This document shows, one piece after another, positions 23,001-30,614 of a stretch of DNA of 64,000 nucleotides (position 1 is its first letter; each line of letters begins with the position of its first letter). The notes beneath the pieces are model-generated. The model did no database searches and was not told the DNA's origin. It saw only the letters and a program-made list of their open reading frames with translations. The stretch comes from Chloroflexus islandicus. Lineage in GTDB: Bacteria > Chloroflexota > Chloroflexia > Chloroflexales > Chloroflexaceae. The position numbers were made by a program, and so were the translations under genes. Location of the stretch: the NCBI RefSeq assembly GCF_001650695.1, contig NZ_LWQS01000021.1, positions 1-64,000 of the forward strand, written 5' to 3'.

Positions 23001-25421
23001 ATTGCGCAGCTTGAGGGGATGCAACCGGGTGAGCAGCCGGCGGCGCCAGCGGCGGAGCCGGAGCTGACGCCATTCTCGCTCGAAGAGCTGGGGTTGTCGC
23101 CGGAGGAGATTGCACAGCTTGAGGGGATGCAACAGGGTGAGCAGCCGGCGGCGCAGGCGGCAGAGCCGGAGCTGACGCCATTCTCGCTGGAAGAGCTAGG
23201 GCTGTCGCCAGAAGAGATTGCGCAGCTTGAGGGGATGCAACAGGGTGAGCAGCCGGCGGCGGAGAGCAAGGCTGCCCCAGTTGTTGATGAGACGCTGGAA
23301 AGTCTATTCGCGCCAACCGAGCCGGCTGACAGCAACGTCTTGGCCGATCTGGGCATAGCTCCCGCTGAAGCGGAATCGCCGTTTGAGTTGCCCGGTGTCG
23401 AACCCTTCTCGCTCGATGAGTTTAGCGATCTCGAACCGTTCTCATTTGAAGATCTGGAAGGCGGCGCGGCCAATGCCGGTGGTGAGTTGGCCATTCCGCC
23501 GGAAGAGATTGACAACTTAAATCTGGGGAATTTTGAGACAGTAGTCTTCTCGGAAGATGAAGAGCCACTGATCGACACCGGCGATCCCGTGCTGAATCGC
23601 CTGATCCAGTTGGGGCACCGGCAAGGCTATGTTGACCTCACTGATATCATCGCCCTAGTGAAGGATCCCGAACGCGAGGCGGATCGGATCGAGCAGCTTG
23701 GCTGGTCGCTGCACCACGCTGGGATCCAGCTTCGCGACGGCGACGAAATTATTGATCTCGAGGCCGAAATCGGTGAGGAAGAGGCCGGGCCGGCAGCGCC
23801 GGTGGCTGAAGCGGATCTCACTCCGTTTGCCGAGGAGGTGCCGGCGGCGCCAGCGGCAGAGCCGGAGCTGACGCCATTCTCGCTCGAGGAGTTGGGGTTG
23901 TCGCCGGAGGAGATTGCGCAACTGGAAGCGATGCAACAACCGGAGCAGCCGGCAGCGAAAGCGGAGGAACCGGAACTGACGCCGTTCTCGCTGGAAGAGC
24001 TGGGTCTCTCGCCGGAGGAGATTGCGCAACTGGAAGCGATGCAACAGCCAGAGCAGCCGGCAGCGAAAGCGGAGGAACCGGAGCTGACGCCGTTCTCGCT
24101 GGAAGAGTTGGGGTTGTCGCCGGAGGAGATTGCGCAGCTCGAGGCGATGCAGCAGGGTGAGCAGCCGGCGGCGCAGGCGGCAGAGCCGGAGCTAGCACCG
24201 TTCTCGCTGGAAGAGTTGGGCCTGTCGGCGGAAGAGATTGCGCAGTTAGAGGCGATGCAACAGGGTGAGCAGCCGGCGGCGCAGGCGGCAGAGCCGGAGC
24301 TGGCGCCATTCTCGCTGGAAGAGTTGGGCCTGTCGGCGGAAGAGATTGCGCAGTTAGAGGCGATGCAACAGGGTGAGCAGCCGGCGGCGCAGGCGGCAGA
24401 GCCGGAGCTGGCGCCATTCTCGCTGGAAGAGTTGGGCCTGTCGGCGGAAGAGATTGCGCAGTTAGAGGCGATGCAACAAGGTGAGCAGCCGGCGGCGCAG
24501 GCGGCAGAGCCGGAGCTGGCGCCATTCTCGCTGGAAGAGTTGGGATTGTCGGCGGAAGAGATTGCGCAGTTAGAGGCGATGCAACAGGGTGAGCAGCCGG
24601 CGGCGGCGCAAGCGGCAGAGCCGGAGCTGGCGCCATTCTCGCTGGAAGAGTTGGGATTGTCGGCGGAAGAGATTGCGCAGTTAGAGGCGATGCAACAGGG
24701 TGAGCAGCCGGCGGCGCAGACAGCCGAAGAAGACCTGTTTGATTTCAGCGTTGCCGAAGCAGTTCCGGTGGCAAAGGCCGTGCGCACCACCCCGCGCGTA
24801 GAAGAGCCACCGCCAACCCCCAAACCAGAAGACGCGAGCTTTAAGCCTGAGCCGCTCGATGCGCTGGATGATATTTGGCAAGCCCCCCCAGAGCCGGTTG
24901 CGCCAGAGCCGGCCCGGGTCGTGTTGCCGCCGCTCTCTGAACGGGCCAAGCCGCAACCGGCATCTCGCGCTGCAATGGCGGAAGAACGGCGGAGTGCAGC
25001 GCCGACGCGCGATGACTTGCGCTTTGCCCGTCGCGAGGCAGCGACCGCCGGACGGGGCCGATCGGCACGCGCGCCATTGCGGCCACGCGCACCAGAAGAT
25101 TTTATTCCCACCGGCAATGCTAAGCTTGATGACTACCTGCGCCAGTTGAGCGCCAATCCAGCCAATCACACGCTGGCCTTCACGATTGCCCGCCTCTGCG
25201 CGCAGACAGGTCAGGCGGAATTGATGGCGGTAGTCTATCGCCGTTTGCTCAAGCAAAGCGCGTTGCTTGACCGGATCGCTGAAGAGCTAGCAGATCTGAT
25301 TAATACCGTCGATGACGTTCCGGTGCTGCGGCAGTTGCACCGGTTATTGGGTGATGTCTATTCGCGGCAGGGCCGGCTAGATGAAGCCATTGCCGCCTAC
25401 AGCGTCACATTTGCTGAATAA
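20100..25421 (+). CDS. Giant TPR scaffold protein with PFSLEELGLS repeats and a sigma-70 region 1.1-like domain
   Basis: 1773 residues. The N-terminal 235 or so residues are TPR helices (for example DLPAAVATFEQVLQADPENI). Three blocks of near-identical units, core PFSLEELGLSPEEIAQLE, follow: residues 364-571 (7 units of 30-31 residues), 772-1059 (8 units of 36) and 1256-1544 (8 units). Degenerate PFSLDDL and PFSLDEF copies lie between. Residues about 1160-1222 (VLNRLIQLGHRQGYVDL…HHAGIQLRDGDE) resemble region 1.1 of primary sigma factors. The last 100 or so residues are again TPR-like. The protein is very acidic, has no signal peptide, and is cytoplasmic. GGAGG at 20088-20092 sets the start at 20100. 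It is followed 39 nt later by a roadblock protein. I infer a scaffold that displays many copies of a short docking motif; the partner is unknown. Confidence 0.85.
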   Translation: MATISLQDAYTQARTFLEANQIEQAIGLTQHILAHHPDNLEAQRLLGEAYLAQRDLPAAVATFEQVLQADPENIPAHVGLGMAYEWQGRLDKAIAEFERALEIRPDMPELRAQLVRLYTEAWGSEHAALRLSRSGLARLYARGHMLPQAIHEFRNVIAEHPERLDAWVGLIEALWRDGRLDEAVEACQQALQAQPQLLKAHLILGAILLDDGDQRGVDHWRIAQRLDPYQTVARMLFDPLPVGVPTPDVSLPAWDEAAWRARRTAAAAPAAVAADDDFFAEASWLAPAAQPVAVASAMSDDDLLAMLLFSPPATSVASPPQPATLGGDAFDFDLDLPGPAATPTGLTLDEIGVNVAATPPAEPALAPFSLEELGLSPDEIAQLEGGAAAKAEEPALAPFSLEELGLSPDEIAQLEGSAAKAEEPALAPFSLEELGLSPDEIAQLEGSAAKAEEPGLTPFSLEELGLSPEEIAQLEGGATAKAEEPGLTPFSLEELGLSPEEIAQLEGGATAKAEEPALTPFSLEELGLSPEEIAQLEGGSAAKAEEPALTPFSLEELGLSPEEIAQLEGAPAQGLTPFSLEELGLPADEAARSQEQGTAGSDTFADELSGLQPFSLDDLDFGSSAPAGELPPSLQPFSLDDLALDEAHPMPQAEPVEPGIYSWQEPSMRSGGIQLPQEAEPSGPSIFSKLVERAASLPPVEEPPLSSVELTDADVAAYFSNDDVSLREDDGSPERLTGTFRLPKLSLDESLAPSGAVGALSGKGEEPVEELELTPFSLEELSLSPEEIAQLEGMQQGEQPAAQAAEPELTPFSLEELGLSPEEIAQLEGMQQGEQPAAQAAEPELTPFSLEELGLSPEEIAQLEGMQPGEQPAAQAAEPELTPFSLEELGLSPEEIAQLEAMQQPEQPAAQAAEPELTPFSLEELGLSPEEIAQLEGMQQGEQPAAPAAEPELTPFSLEELGLSPEEIAQLEGMQPGEQPAAPAAEPELTPFSLEELGLSPEEIAQLEGMQQGEQPAAQAAEPELTPFSLEELGLSPEEIAQLEGMQQGEQPAAESKAAPVVDETLESLFAPTEPADSNVLADLGIAPAEAESPFELPGVEPFSLDEFSDLEPFSFEDLEGGAANAGGELAIPPEEIDNLNLGNFETVVFSEDEEPLIDTGDPVLNRLIQLGHRQGYVDLTDIIALVKDPEREADRIEQLGWSLHHAGIQLRDGDEIIDLEAEIGEEEAGPAAPVAEADLTPFAEEVPAAPAAEPELTPFSLEELGLSPEEIAQLEAMQQPEQPAAKAEEPELTPFSLEELGLSPEEIAQLEAMQQPEQPAAKAEEPELTPFSLEELGLSPEEIAQLEAMQQGEQPAAQAAEPELAPFSLEELGLSAEEIAQLEAMQQGEQPAAQAAEPELAPFSLEELGLSAEEIAQLEAMQQGEQPAAQAAEPELAPFSLEELGLSAEEIAQLEAMQQGEQPAAQAAEPELAPFSLEELGLSAEEIAQLEAMQQGEQPAAAQAAEPELAPFSLEELGLSAEEIAQLEAMQQGEQPAAQTAEEDLFDFSVAEAVPVAKAVRTTPRVEEPPPTPKPEDASFKPEPLDALDDIWQAPPEPVAPEPARVVLPPLSERAKPQPASRAAMAEERRSAAPTRDDLRFARREAATAGRGRSARAPLRPRAPEDFIPTGNAKLDDYLRQLSANPANHTLAFTIARLCAQTGQAELMAVVYRRLLKQSALLDRIAEELADLINTVDDVPVLRQLHRLLGDVYSRQGRLDEAIAAYSVTFAE
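21189..21813 (+). repeat. Coding tandem repeat block 1 (7 units, 90-93 bp)
   Basis: Seven units of PFSLEELGLSP(D/E)EIAQLEG with linkers of the AAKAEEP type. The DNA is nearly identical between units, so recent expansion or gene conversion is likely. Confidence 0.9.
22413..23276 (+). repeat. Coding tandem repeat block 2 (8 units, 108 bp)
   Basis: Eight 36-residue units with cores as in block 1 and linkers MQQGEQPAAQAAEP or close variants. Unit starts are spaced exactly 108 bp apart. Confidence 0.9.
23865..24731 (+). repeat. Coding tandem repeat block 3 (8 units, 108 bp)
   Basis: Three units with LTPFSLEELGLSPEE cores, then five with LAPFSLEELGLSAEE. One linker has an extra Ala codon. The five SAEE units are almost identical in DNA, which suggests the most recent duplication. 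Confidence 0.9.
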
Positions 25422-25460
25422 GCAGGATCCGTCTTCCTTTAGACGAAAGCAGTCGCAAAG

Positions 25461-25832
25461 ATGGCACCACAAGAAAGGTTTAGCATGCGCCGCATTGTAG
25501 AGGATCTCATCCGGGTCGATGGCGTCATCGGCAGCTTGCTTGTCGGCAAGGATGGTCTGGTTGTCGCCAGTACCTTACTCGATGAAGAAGACGCTGAAGT
25601 ATTGGGCGCAATGTCGGCGGCTGTCTTTGGTGAGATCGACAAAGCAACCCGGCGGCTCGGCGTGGGTAATCTCGTAGACTCGATTATCGATGCCAAAGAC
25701 GGTTCGATCTTGTTGTTGGAAGCAAAAGAGCTGATCCTCGTCGTCATCACCCAGCGCACGGTGAATCTAGGGTTGGTGAAGATGGAAATGCGCCGCGCCG
25801 CCAAGCGGATCAGTGAGGCGGTGCCGATCTGA
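25461..25832 (+). CDS. Roadblock/LC7 domain protein
   Basis: 123 residues forming one roadblock/LC7 domain: VDGVIGSLLVGKDGLVVAST, then EEDAEVLGAMSAAVFGEI, VDSIIDAKDGSILLLEA and ILVVITQRTVNLGLVKMEMRRAA. Such proteins dimerise and bind small Ras-like GTPases (MglB with MglA, for example). Translation may instead start at the ATG at 25485, which has GAAAGG 8 nt upstream; that would remove eight residues without touching the domain. It lies 39 nt after the TPR scaffold and is probably in its operon. The likely GTPase candidate is at 5722-6252. Confidence 0.92.
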   Translation: MAPQERFSMRRIVEDLIRVDGVIGSLLVGKDGLVVASTLLDEEDAEVLGAMSAAVFGEIDKATRRLGVGNLVDSIIDAKDGSILLLEAKELILVVITQRTVNLGLVKMEMRRAAKRISEAVPI

Positions 25833-25897
25833 TGGCACGGTGGGTGACGAAGGGTGACGTTCTGCATCACCCGCCTAATCAGAGCGTGCAGCGATAA

Positions 25898-25924
25898 AAG
25901 GGCGACGCAGCGCGCGTCGCCCTT
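25898..25924 (+). terminator. Hairpin terminator after the roadblock gene
   Basis: 11-bp stem aagggcgacgc / gcgtcgccctt with a 5-nt loop, followed by atgatt. It separates the scaffold operon from ndk. Confidence 0.7.
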
Positions 25925-25951
25925 ATGATTGCGTGGTTGTTGACCAGTATA

Positions 25952-25960
25952 TGGTATACT
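25952..25960 (+). promoter_or_regulatory. Extended -10 promoter of ndk
   Basis: TGG-TATACT (25952-25960), leader about 37 nt. A TTGACC at 25940-25945 is too close (9 bp) to be a normal -35. Confidence 0.5.
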
Positions 25961-26003
25961 GACCGCGGGCAACCAACCTATTTCTTGACGTAATGAGGTA
26001 TGC

Positions 26004-26459
26004 ATGGAACGCGCACTTCTGATTTTAAAGCCCGATGCGGTGCAACGAGGTCTGATTGGGGCGATTATCAGCCGGTTTGAGCAACGTGGCCTCAAGTTTC
26101 AGGGGCTCAAGCTGATGCAGGTTGATGAGGCGTTAGCGCGTCGCCATTACGCTGAACACGAAGGCAAGAGCTTCTTCAATGGCCTCGTGAGCTACATCAC
26201 GTCAGCGCCAGTGGTGGTGGCTGTCGTAGCTGGCAAGCCGGGCACGGTGGAACTGGTGCGCGCGATGGTCGGCGCGACGAACCCGGCCAAAGCGGCTCCC
26301 GGCACGATTCGCGGCGATTTTGGCGTCGATATCGGACGCAACCTGATCCATGCCTCTGACTCGCCGGAGAGCGGTGAGCGCGAAACGGCGATCTTCTTCC
26401 AGCCTCATGAACTGATCGGCGAGTGGAATCGCTCGCTTGACGGGTGGATCTACGAGTAA
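26004..26459 (+). CDS. ndk: Nucleoside diphosphate kinase
   Basis: 151 residues. The family start ERALLILKPDAVQRGLIG is followed by the catalytic His in NLIHASDS (H116, phosphohistidine intermediate). GTIRGDFGVDIGRN binds nucleotide. It balances NTP and dNTP pools in the cytoplasm using ATP. It has its own promoter and is followed by a small hairpin, so it is probably monocistronic. Confidence 0.97.
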   Translation: MERALLILKPDAVQRGLIGAIISRFEQRGLKFQGLKLMQVDEALARRHYAEHEGKSFFNGLVSYITSAPVVVAVVAGKPGTVELVRAMVGATNPAKAAPGTIRGDFGVDIGRNLIHASDSPESGERETAIFFQPHELIGEWNRSLDGWIYE

Positions 26460-26476
26460 CGATGGTTGTGCAGCTC

Positions 26477-26495
26477 ACGGGTGCTTAGCACCCGT
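26477..26495 (+). terminator. Small hairpin after ndk
   Basis: 9-bp stem acgggtgct / agcacccgt around a single T, 18 nt after the ndk stop. Confidence 0.5.
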
Positions 26496-26544
26496 CAATG
26501 CGGTTGGCGCGGTCGGATGATCGCCGCCAGCCGCCACCTTGTCT

Positions 26545-27579
26545 ATGCTAGTCGTGATGGAAGCGCATGCCACGGCGGAGCAGATCGAAGCAGTCTGCGC
26601 CGAAATCCGGGCGATGGGATTCACGCCTCACCCGATGCCCGGCCCGACCCGCACCGCAATTGGAATTACCGGCAACCAAGGGCCGATTGAACAAGCTGGC
26701 CGGTTACAGCGCCTTCCCGGCGTGAGCCAGTTGATCCGGGTCACTGCGCCGTACAAGCGGGTGAGCCGCGAATTCAAAGAGCTGGATACGATCGTTGAGG
26801 TTGGCGGCGTCCCGATTGGTGGGCAAGGAATCGCCATCATCGCCGGCCCATGCACGGTCGAGAGCCGGGAACAGACCTTCAACGTGGCGCAGGCGGTGCG
26901 GGCCGCCGGAGCGGTGATCTTGCGTGGCGGCGCGTACAAGCCGCGCACATCGCCGTATTCGTTTCACGGTTTGGGCGAAGCCGGTTTGCAGATATTGGCT
27001 GAGGCGCGCGCCTTGACCGGTCTGCCGGTCGTGACCGAAGTCATGGACACCGAGACGTTGCCGCTCGTGCTCGAATACGCCGATATGTTGCAGATCGGCG
27101 CGCGCAATATGCAAAACTACTCGCTGTTGCGGGCCGTGGGGCGCACACAACGACCGGTGCTGCTCAAGCGCGGTTTTGCCGCTACGGTGAAAGATCTGTT
27201 GCTGGCGGCAGAGTACATTCTGGCCGAAGGCAACCCCAATGTCGTGCTGTGCGAGCGCGGGATTCGCACGTTTGATGATAGTCTGCGCTTCACGCTGGAT
27301 TTGGGTGCGGTGCCGCTGATCAAACAGCTCTCGCACTTGCCGGTGATTGTCGATCCGTCGCATGCCAGTGGCCGGGCCGACTTGGTCATTCCAATGGCGC
27401 GCGCGGCGTTGGCCGCCGGCGCCGACGGCTTGATCGTCGAAGTGCATGACAATCCGGCCTATGCAGTGTGTGATGGCACGCAATCATTGGTGCCGGACAG
27501 TTTTGCCGGCATGATGCGCCAACTGGCGCGCATTGCCGCGGCGATCGAACGTCCGCTGCTCAGCAGCGTATACCGCTGA
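26545..27579 (+). CDS. aroF: 3-deoxy-7-phosphoheptulonate (DAHP) synthase, bacterial AroF type with N-terminal regulatory domain
   Basis: 344 residues. The N-terminal 75 or so residues (MLVVMEAHATAEQIEAVCAE…) form the ferredoxin-like regulatory domain seen in Thermotoga- and Geobacillus-type enzymes. The catalytic barrel follows, with IAGPCTVESREQ, RGGAYKPRTSPYSFHGLGEAG, TEVMD, IGARNMQNYSLL, VLLKRGF, CERGIRTF and VDPSHASGR. It condenses phosphoenolpyruvate and erythrose-4-phosphate, the first step to chorismate, and needs a divalent metal bound by the Cys, His, Glu and Asp of these motifs. The ATG at 26545 is preferred to a TTG at 26539. It is probably co-transcribed with rodA, 19 nt downstream. 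Confidence 0.95.
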   Translation: MLVVMEAHATAEQIEAVCAEIRAMGFTPHPMPGPTRTAIGITGNQGPIEQAGRLQRLPGVSQLIRVTAPYKRVSREFKELDTIVEVGGVPIGGQGIAIIAGPCTVESREQTFNVAQAVRAAGAVILRGGAYKPRTSPYSFHGLGEAGLQILAEARALTGLPVVTEVMDTETLPLVLEYADMLQIGARNMQNYSLLRAVGRTQRPVLLKRGFAATVKDLLLAAEYILAEGNPNVVLCERGIRTFDDSLRFTLDLGAVPLIKQLSHLPVIVDPSHASGRADLVIPMARAALAAGADGLIVEVHDNPAYAVCDGTQSLVPDSFAGMMRQLARIAAAIERPLLSSVYR

Positions 27580-27598
27580 CGTTGCGTGGAGGTAAACG

Positions 27599-28723
27599 GT
27601 GGAGACACGGCGTTGGCGTGATCTTGATTGGGCTATTATCGGCAGTGTGGCGGTCTTGCTCGTCATCGGCGGGATGGCCTTACACAGCGCCACGCTCAAC
27701 GCGGTCGCAGGCAATGGTTTGCCGCTGCGCCCGGTCTTTGATCGTCAACTCATCTACATTACGGTCGGGCTGGTGGTGATGGTCATGATGATGTTATTCG
27801 ACTATCGCCTGCTCTCCAGTCTGGCACGCCCGCTCTACATTGGGATGGTGCTCTTGCTCGCCGCGGTATTGGTCATTGGCCGGGTGAGCGAGGGAGCGCG
27901 CAGTTGGATTGCGATCGGCGAGCGCACCTTCCAGCCCTCGGAATTGAGCAAATTGGTGTTGATATTGGCGCTGGCAGCGTATTGGCAACGCTACGCCGAT
28001 CGCGGCGGGAGTTGGCTGGCGCAATTGGGCAGTTTGTTGATTGCCGCAGTGCCAATGGCGTTGGTCTTTGTCCAGCCTGACCTCGGCACGGCGCTGGTCA
28101 TGGCCAGCATCTGGCTGGTCATGGCGTGGGGCGCCGGGATGCGGCCTAGCCAACTCATGCTCTTATTCGTTATGGCGGTGCCGCTCGGCTGGGTGGCGTG
28201 GCACTACGTGCTCGACACCTACCAGCAAGTGCGCCTCAGCACCTTTTATTACCTGCTGACCAACCCGGCGGCGGTTGATTTCAACGCGGCGTATAACGTG
28301 ATCCAATCGCTCAATGCGATTAGCTCCGGCGGTCTCACCGGCGCCGGGTTGACCCGCGGCCTGTTCAGTCAGGGCAATTATGTGCCGGTGCAGCATACCG
28401 ACTTCATCTTTGCGGTGGTGGGTGAAGAATTAGGCTTCATTGGCGGGCTCGTTTTGATCATCTTCTTAGCCATCTTGCTCTGGCAAACGTTAACCGTGGC
28501 CGGCAAGGCGCGCGATCAATTTGGCCGGATGATTGCGCTTGGCATTTTTGGCATGCTCTTCAGCCATACAGTGATCAATCTTGGCATGAACATGAGTTTG
28601 TTGCCGGTCACGGGTTTACCGTTGCCGTTTGTGTCGGCTGGCGGCAGCTTTATGGTCATGACCCTCGCCGGGATTGGGTTGCTGCAAAGCGTGCAGTTGC
28701 GCCACCGGCAAATCGCCTTCTAA
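27599..28723 (+). CDS. rodA: RodA/FtsW-family (SEDS) peptidoglycan glycosyltransferase
   Basis: 374 residues with about ten membrane helices. SEDS motifs are EGARSWIAIGERTFQPSELSK, QPDLGTALVMASIW, HTDFIFAVVGEELGFIGG and TGLPLPFVSAGGS. RodA polymerises lipid II during elongation together with a class B PBP; FtsW does the same at the septum. RodA is the better guess from the short termini and lone context, but the distinction is not certain. It starts with GTG after GGAGG (27588-27592). It overlaps the convergent kinase gene by 4 bp. Confidence 0.93.
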   Translation: METRRWRDLDWAIIGSVAVLLVIGGMALHSATLNAVAGNGLPLRPVFDRQLIYITVGLVVMVMMMLFDYRLLSSLARPLYIGMVLLLAAVLVIGRVSEGARSWIAIGERTFQPSELSKLVLILALAAYWQRYADRGGSWLAQLGSLLIAAVPMALVFVQPDLGTALVMASIWLVMAWGAGMRPSQLMLLFVMAVPLGWVAWHYVLDTYQQVRLSTFYYLLTNPAAVDFNAAYNVIQSLNAISSGGLTGAGLTRGLFSQGNYVPVQHTDFIFAVVGEELGFIGGLVLIIFLAILLWQTLTVAGKARDQFGRMIALGIFGMLFSHTVINLGMNMSLLPVTGLPLPFVSAGGSFMVMTLAGIGLLQSVQLRHRQIAF

Positions 28724-29610
28724 GACGCTAATAACGCCTCAATATCGGCCAACGTTGGCAATGCGCTCCGCCCGCCAAGGCCGCGGGTTTTGAGCGCAGC
28801 GGCGGCGCTGGCGAAGCGCAGGGCACCCGGTAGCGGATCGTCGCGCAAGAGGGCGAAGAGCAATGCGCCATGAAAGACATCGCCGCAGCCGGTCGTGTCG
28901 ACCGGTTGGGTAGGAAAGGCCGGGGTGTAGATCACGTCACCGCCGTCGCAGGCCCAACTCCCCGCTTCGCCGGCAGTGACGACAATCAGGCGCCGGTAAC
29001 GGTCGTGCAAAGCCTGCGTGGCGGCGTCCAGATCAGAGAGGCCGGTTACAGCGCGGGCAAAATTGGCCGACACGACGATATCATCGCAGAGCGGCAGCAA
29101 TTCCATCACCGCCGGTTTCACCCGTTCGGCGTCAATCATAATGCGCCCGCCGGCAGCGCGCACCTGTTGCGCGGCGGATAATGCCGCTGGCAAGTGGCTG
29201 TCAATCAGCAAGGCGCGGGTTTGGGAGGCGAGTTCTGGGGGGAAGACAAGGTCGGCAAAGACGGCTGGTTCGTTGTACCACCAGACCGTGCGGCGATCGC
29301 TGCCCGGCTCGGCCAGTACGAACGACACGTGTGATGAACCGGGGCGAGTGGCGATGAACGCGGTATTGATGCCGAAATGAGCGAGTTCGGCCCGAATCGC
29401 GTCGCCGTAGTGATCGTTGCCGACGGCGCTCACCAGTGCCACCTTGGCCCCCAGCCGGGCCAGCGTGGCCAGTGCCGTCGCCACCGGGCCGCCTCCCATC
29501 TCGGTGCGACCGGCGAGGGGTTGTTTCTGGCCTAAGACCGGTGGTGTGGCTGCTACGCCAATCATATCCCAACTGGCGATCCCGACTCCAATCACATCAA
29601 ATTGCGGCAT
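28720..29610 (-). CDS. PfkB-family carbohydrate kinase
   Basis: 296 residues. Signature 1 region is TEMGGGPVATALATLARLGAKVALVSAVGND. Signature 2 contains DTTGCGDVFHGALLFAL with the catalytic Asp in TGCGD. Ribokinase-like proteins phosphorylate sugars or nucleosides; the substrate here is not evident. The ATG at 29610 has AGGAG 6 nt upstream; a longer frame opening at 29646 lacks this. Its stop overlaps the 3' end of the convergent rodA gene. It is divergent from deoC, which hints at nucleoside or deoxyribose catabolism. Confidence 0.9.
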   Translation of the reverse strand: MPQFDVIGVGIASWDMIGVAATPPVLGQKQPLAGRTEMGGGPVATALATLARLGAKVALVSAVGNDHYGDAIRAELAHFGINTAFIATRPGSSHVSFVLAEPGSDRRTVWWYNEPAVFADLVFPPELASQTRALLIDSHLPAALSAAQQVRAAGGRIMIDAERVKPAVMELLPLCDDIVVSANFARAVTGLSDLDAATQALHDRYRRLIVVTAGEAGSWACDGGDVIYTPAFPTQPVDTTGCGDVFHGALLFALLRDDPLPGALRFASAAAALKTRGLGGRSALPTLADIEALLAS

Positions 29611-29669
29611 ATCAACTCCTAAGGCAGGGTTGCCTATCATTGCCATTCAGCGAATCATTTGCTTGCCTG

Positions 29670-29678
29670 TGCTACAAT
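29670..29678 (+). promoter_or_regulatory. Extended -10 promoter of deoC
   Basis: TGC-TACAAT at 29670-29678, leader about 48 nt; no clear -35. Confidence 0.45.
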
Positions 29679-29731
29679 AGCAAGGTGAATGATGCCGGAT
29701 CAGTGCGCCAGCCGTCAAGAGGAGCGTTGTC

Positions 29732-30523
29732 GTGGAAGACCTGATTGCGCAGGTGCGCGCGCAGATGGAAGCGTTGGTCGGGTTGCCGACCGGGATGCAA
29801 CTGCCGAACCCGCCGTCGCCGCCTGCTTCAGATACGCCGATTGCAAGCTACATTGATCACACGCTGTTGAAACCCGAAGCGACGTCTGATCAGATTGATC
29901 GACTGTGCAACGAAGCCGAACGTTATCGCTTCGCCAGCGTTTGCGTGAATCCACGCTACGTCGAGCGATGCGCGCGCGCGCTGGCCGGGTCGCCGGTGCG
30001 GGTTTGTACGGTGATTGGCTTTCCCCTCGGCGCAACAACCACGAAGGTCAAAGTGTTTGAGACGGTGCAGGCCATTGGGCACGGCGCGCGCGAAGTCGAT
30101 ATGGTGCTAGCGGTGGGCGCGCTGCGTGGGCGCGAGTACCATGCCGTTGCTGACGATATCCGGGCCGTGACCGATGCTGCTCATGCTAGTGGCGTGCTGG
30201 TGAAAGTCATCCTTGAAACCGGCTTGCTCACCGATGTGGAAAAGGTGATGGCGTGTCTGCTGGCCGTGCGGGCCGGCGCCGATTTCGTCAAGACCAGCAC
30301 TGGGTTCGGGCCGGGAGGAGCGACGGTGGCCGATATTGCCCTGATGCGCGCGGCGGTTGGGCCGGCGATCGGGGTCAAGGCATCGGGCGGCGTGCGGTCG
30401 TTGGTGGCGGCGCAAGAGCTGATCGCTGCCGGCGCAACCCGCATTGGCACCTCGGCGGGGGTGGCGATCGTGCAAGAAGCGGAAGGCGCCGCGCCGGAGC
30501 GGCCAAGTAGTGATGGGTATTAA
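29732..30523 (+). CDS. deoC: Deoxyribose-phosphate aldolase
   Basis: 263 residues. It cleaves 2-deoxyribose-5-phosphate to acetaldehyde and glyceraldehyde-3-phosphate. The Schiff-base lysine is K187 in [11 protein letters not shown], with K158 in LVKVILETG and D123 in [22 protein letters not shown] is the family N-terminal signature. About 35 extra residues precede it ([17 protein letters not shown]), a short helical N-terminus seen in some bacterial DeoC. GTG start after AGAGGAG. Divergent from a PfkB kinase. Confidence 0.96.
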   Translation: MEDLIAQVRAQMEALVGLPTGMQLPNPPSPPASDTPIASYIDHTLLKPEATSDQIDRLCNEAERYRFASVCVNPRYVERCARALAGSPVRVCTVIGFPLGATTTKVKVFETVQAIGHGAREVDMVLAVGALRGREYHAVADDIRAVTDAAHASGVLVKVILETGLLTDVEKVMACLLAVRAGADFVKTSTGFGPGGATVADIALMRAAVGPAIGVKASGGVRSLVAAQELIAAGATRIGTSAGVAIVQEAEGAAPERPSSDGY

Positions 30524-30614
30524 GCTGGGGGTAGGGAACAGAGAAACGGGATCGCAGATAAACAATATTAGCTCGACACGAGAGTGAGATACGCAAAAGC
30601 ACAAGGAGGCGCGC

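Noticed and set aside
21157-25117. Long minus-strand open frames of 272-496 residues opposite the scaffold repeats
   Set aside because: They exist because the 108-bp units are multiples of three and keep the antisense frames open. Their translations are low-complexity Pro/Ala or Ser/Cys repeats without start signals.
28720-28723. 4-bp overlap of rodA and the convergent kinase as a regulatory arrangement
   Set aside because: Short convergent overlaps are common in compact genomes and nothing else here suggests antisense control.
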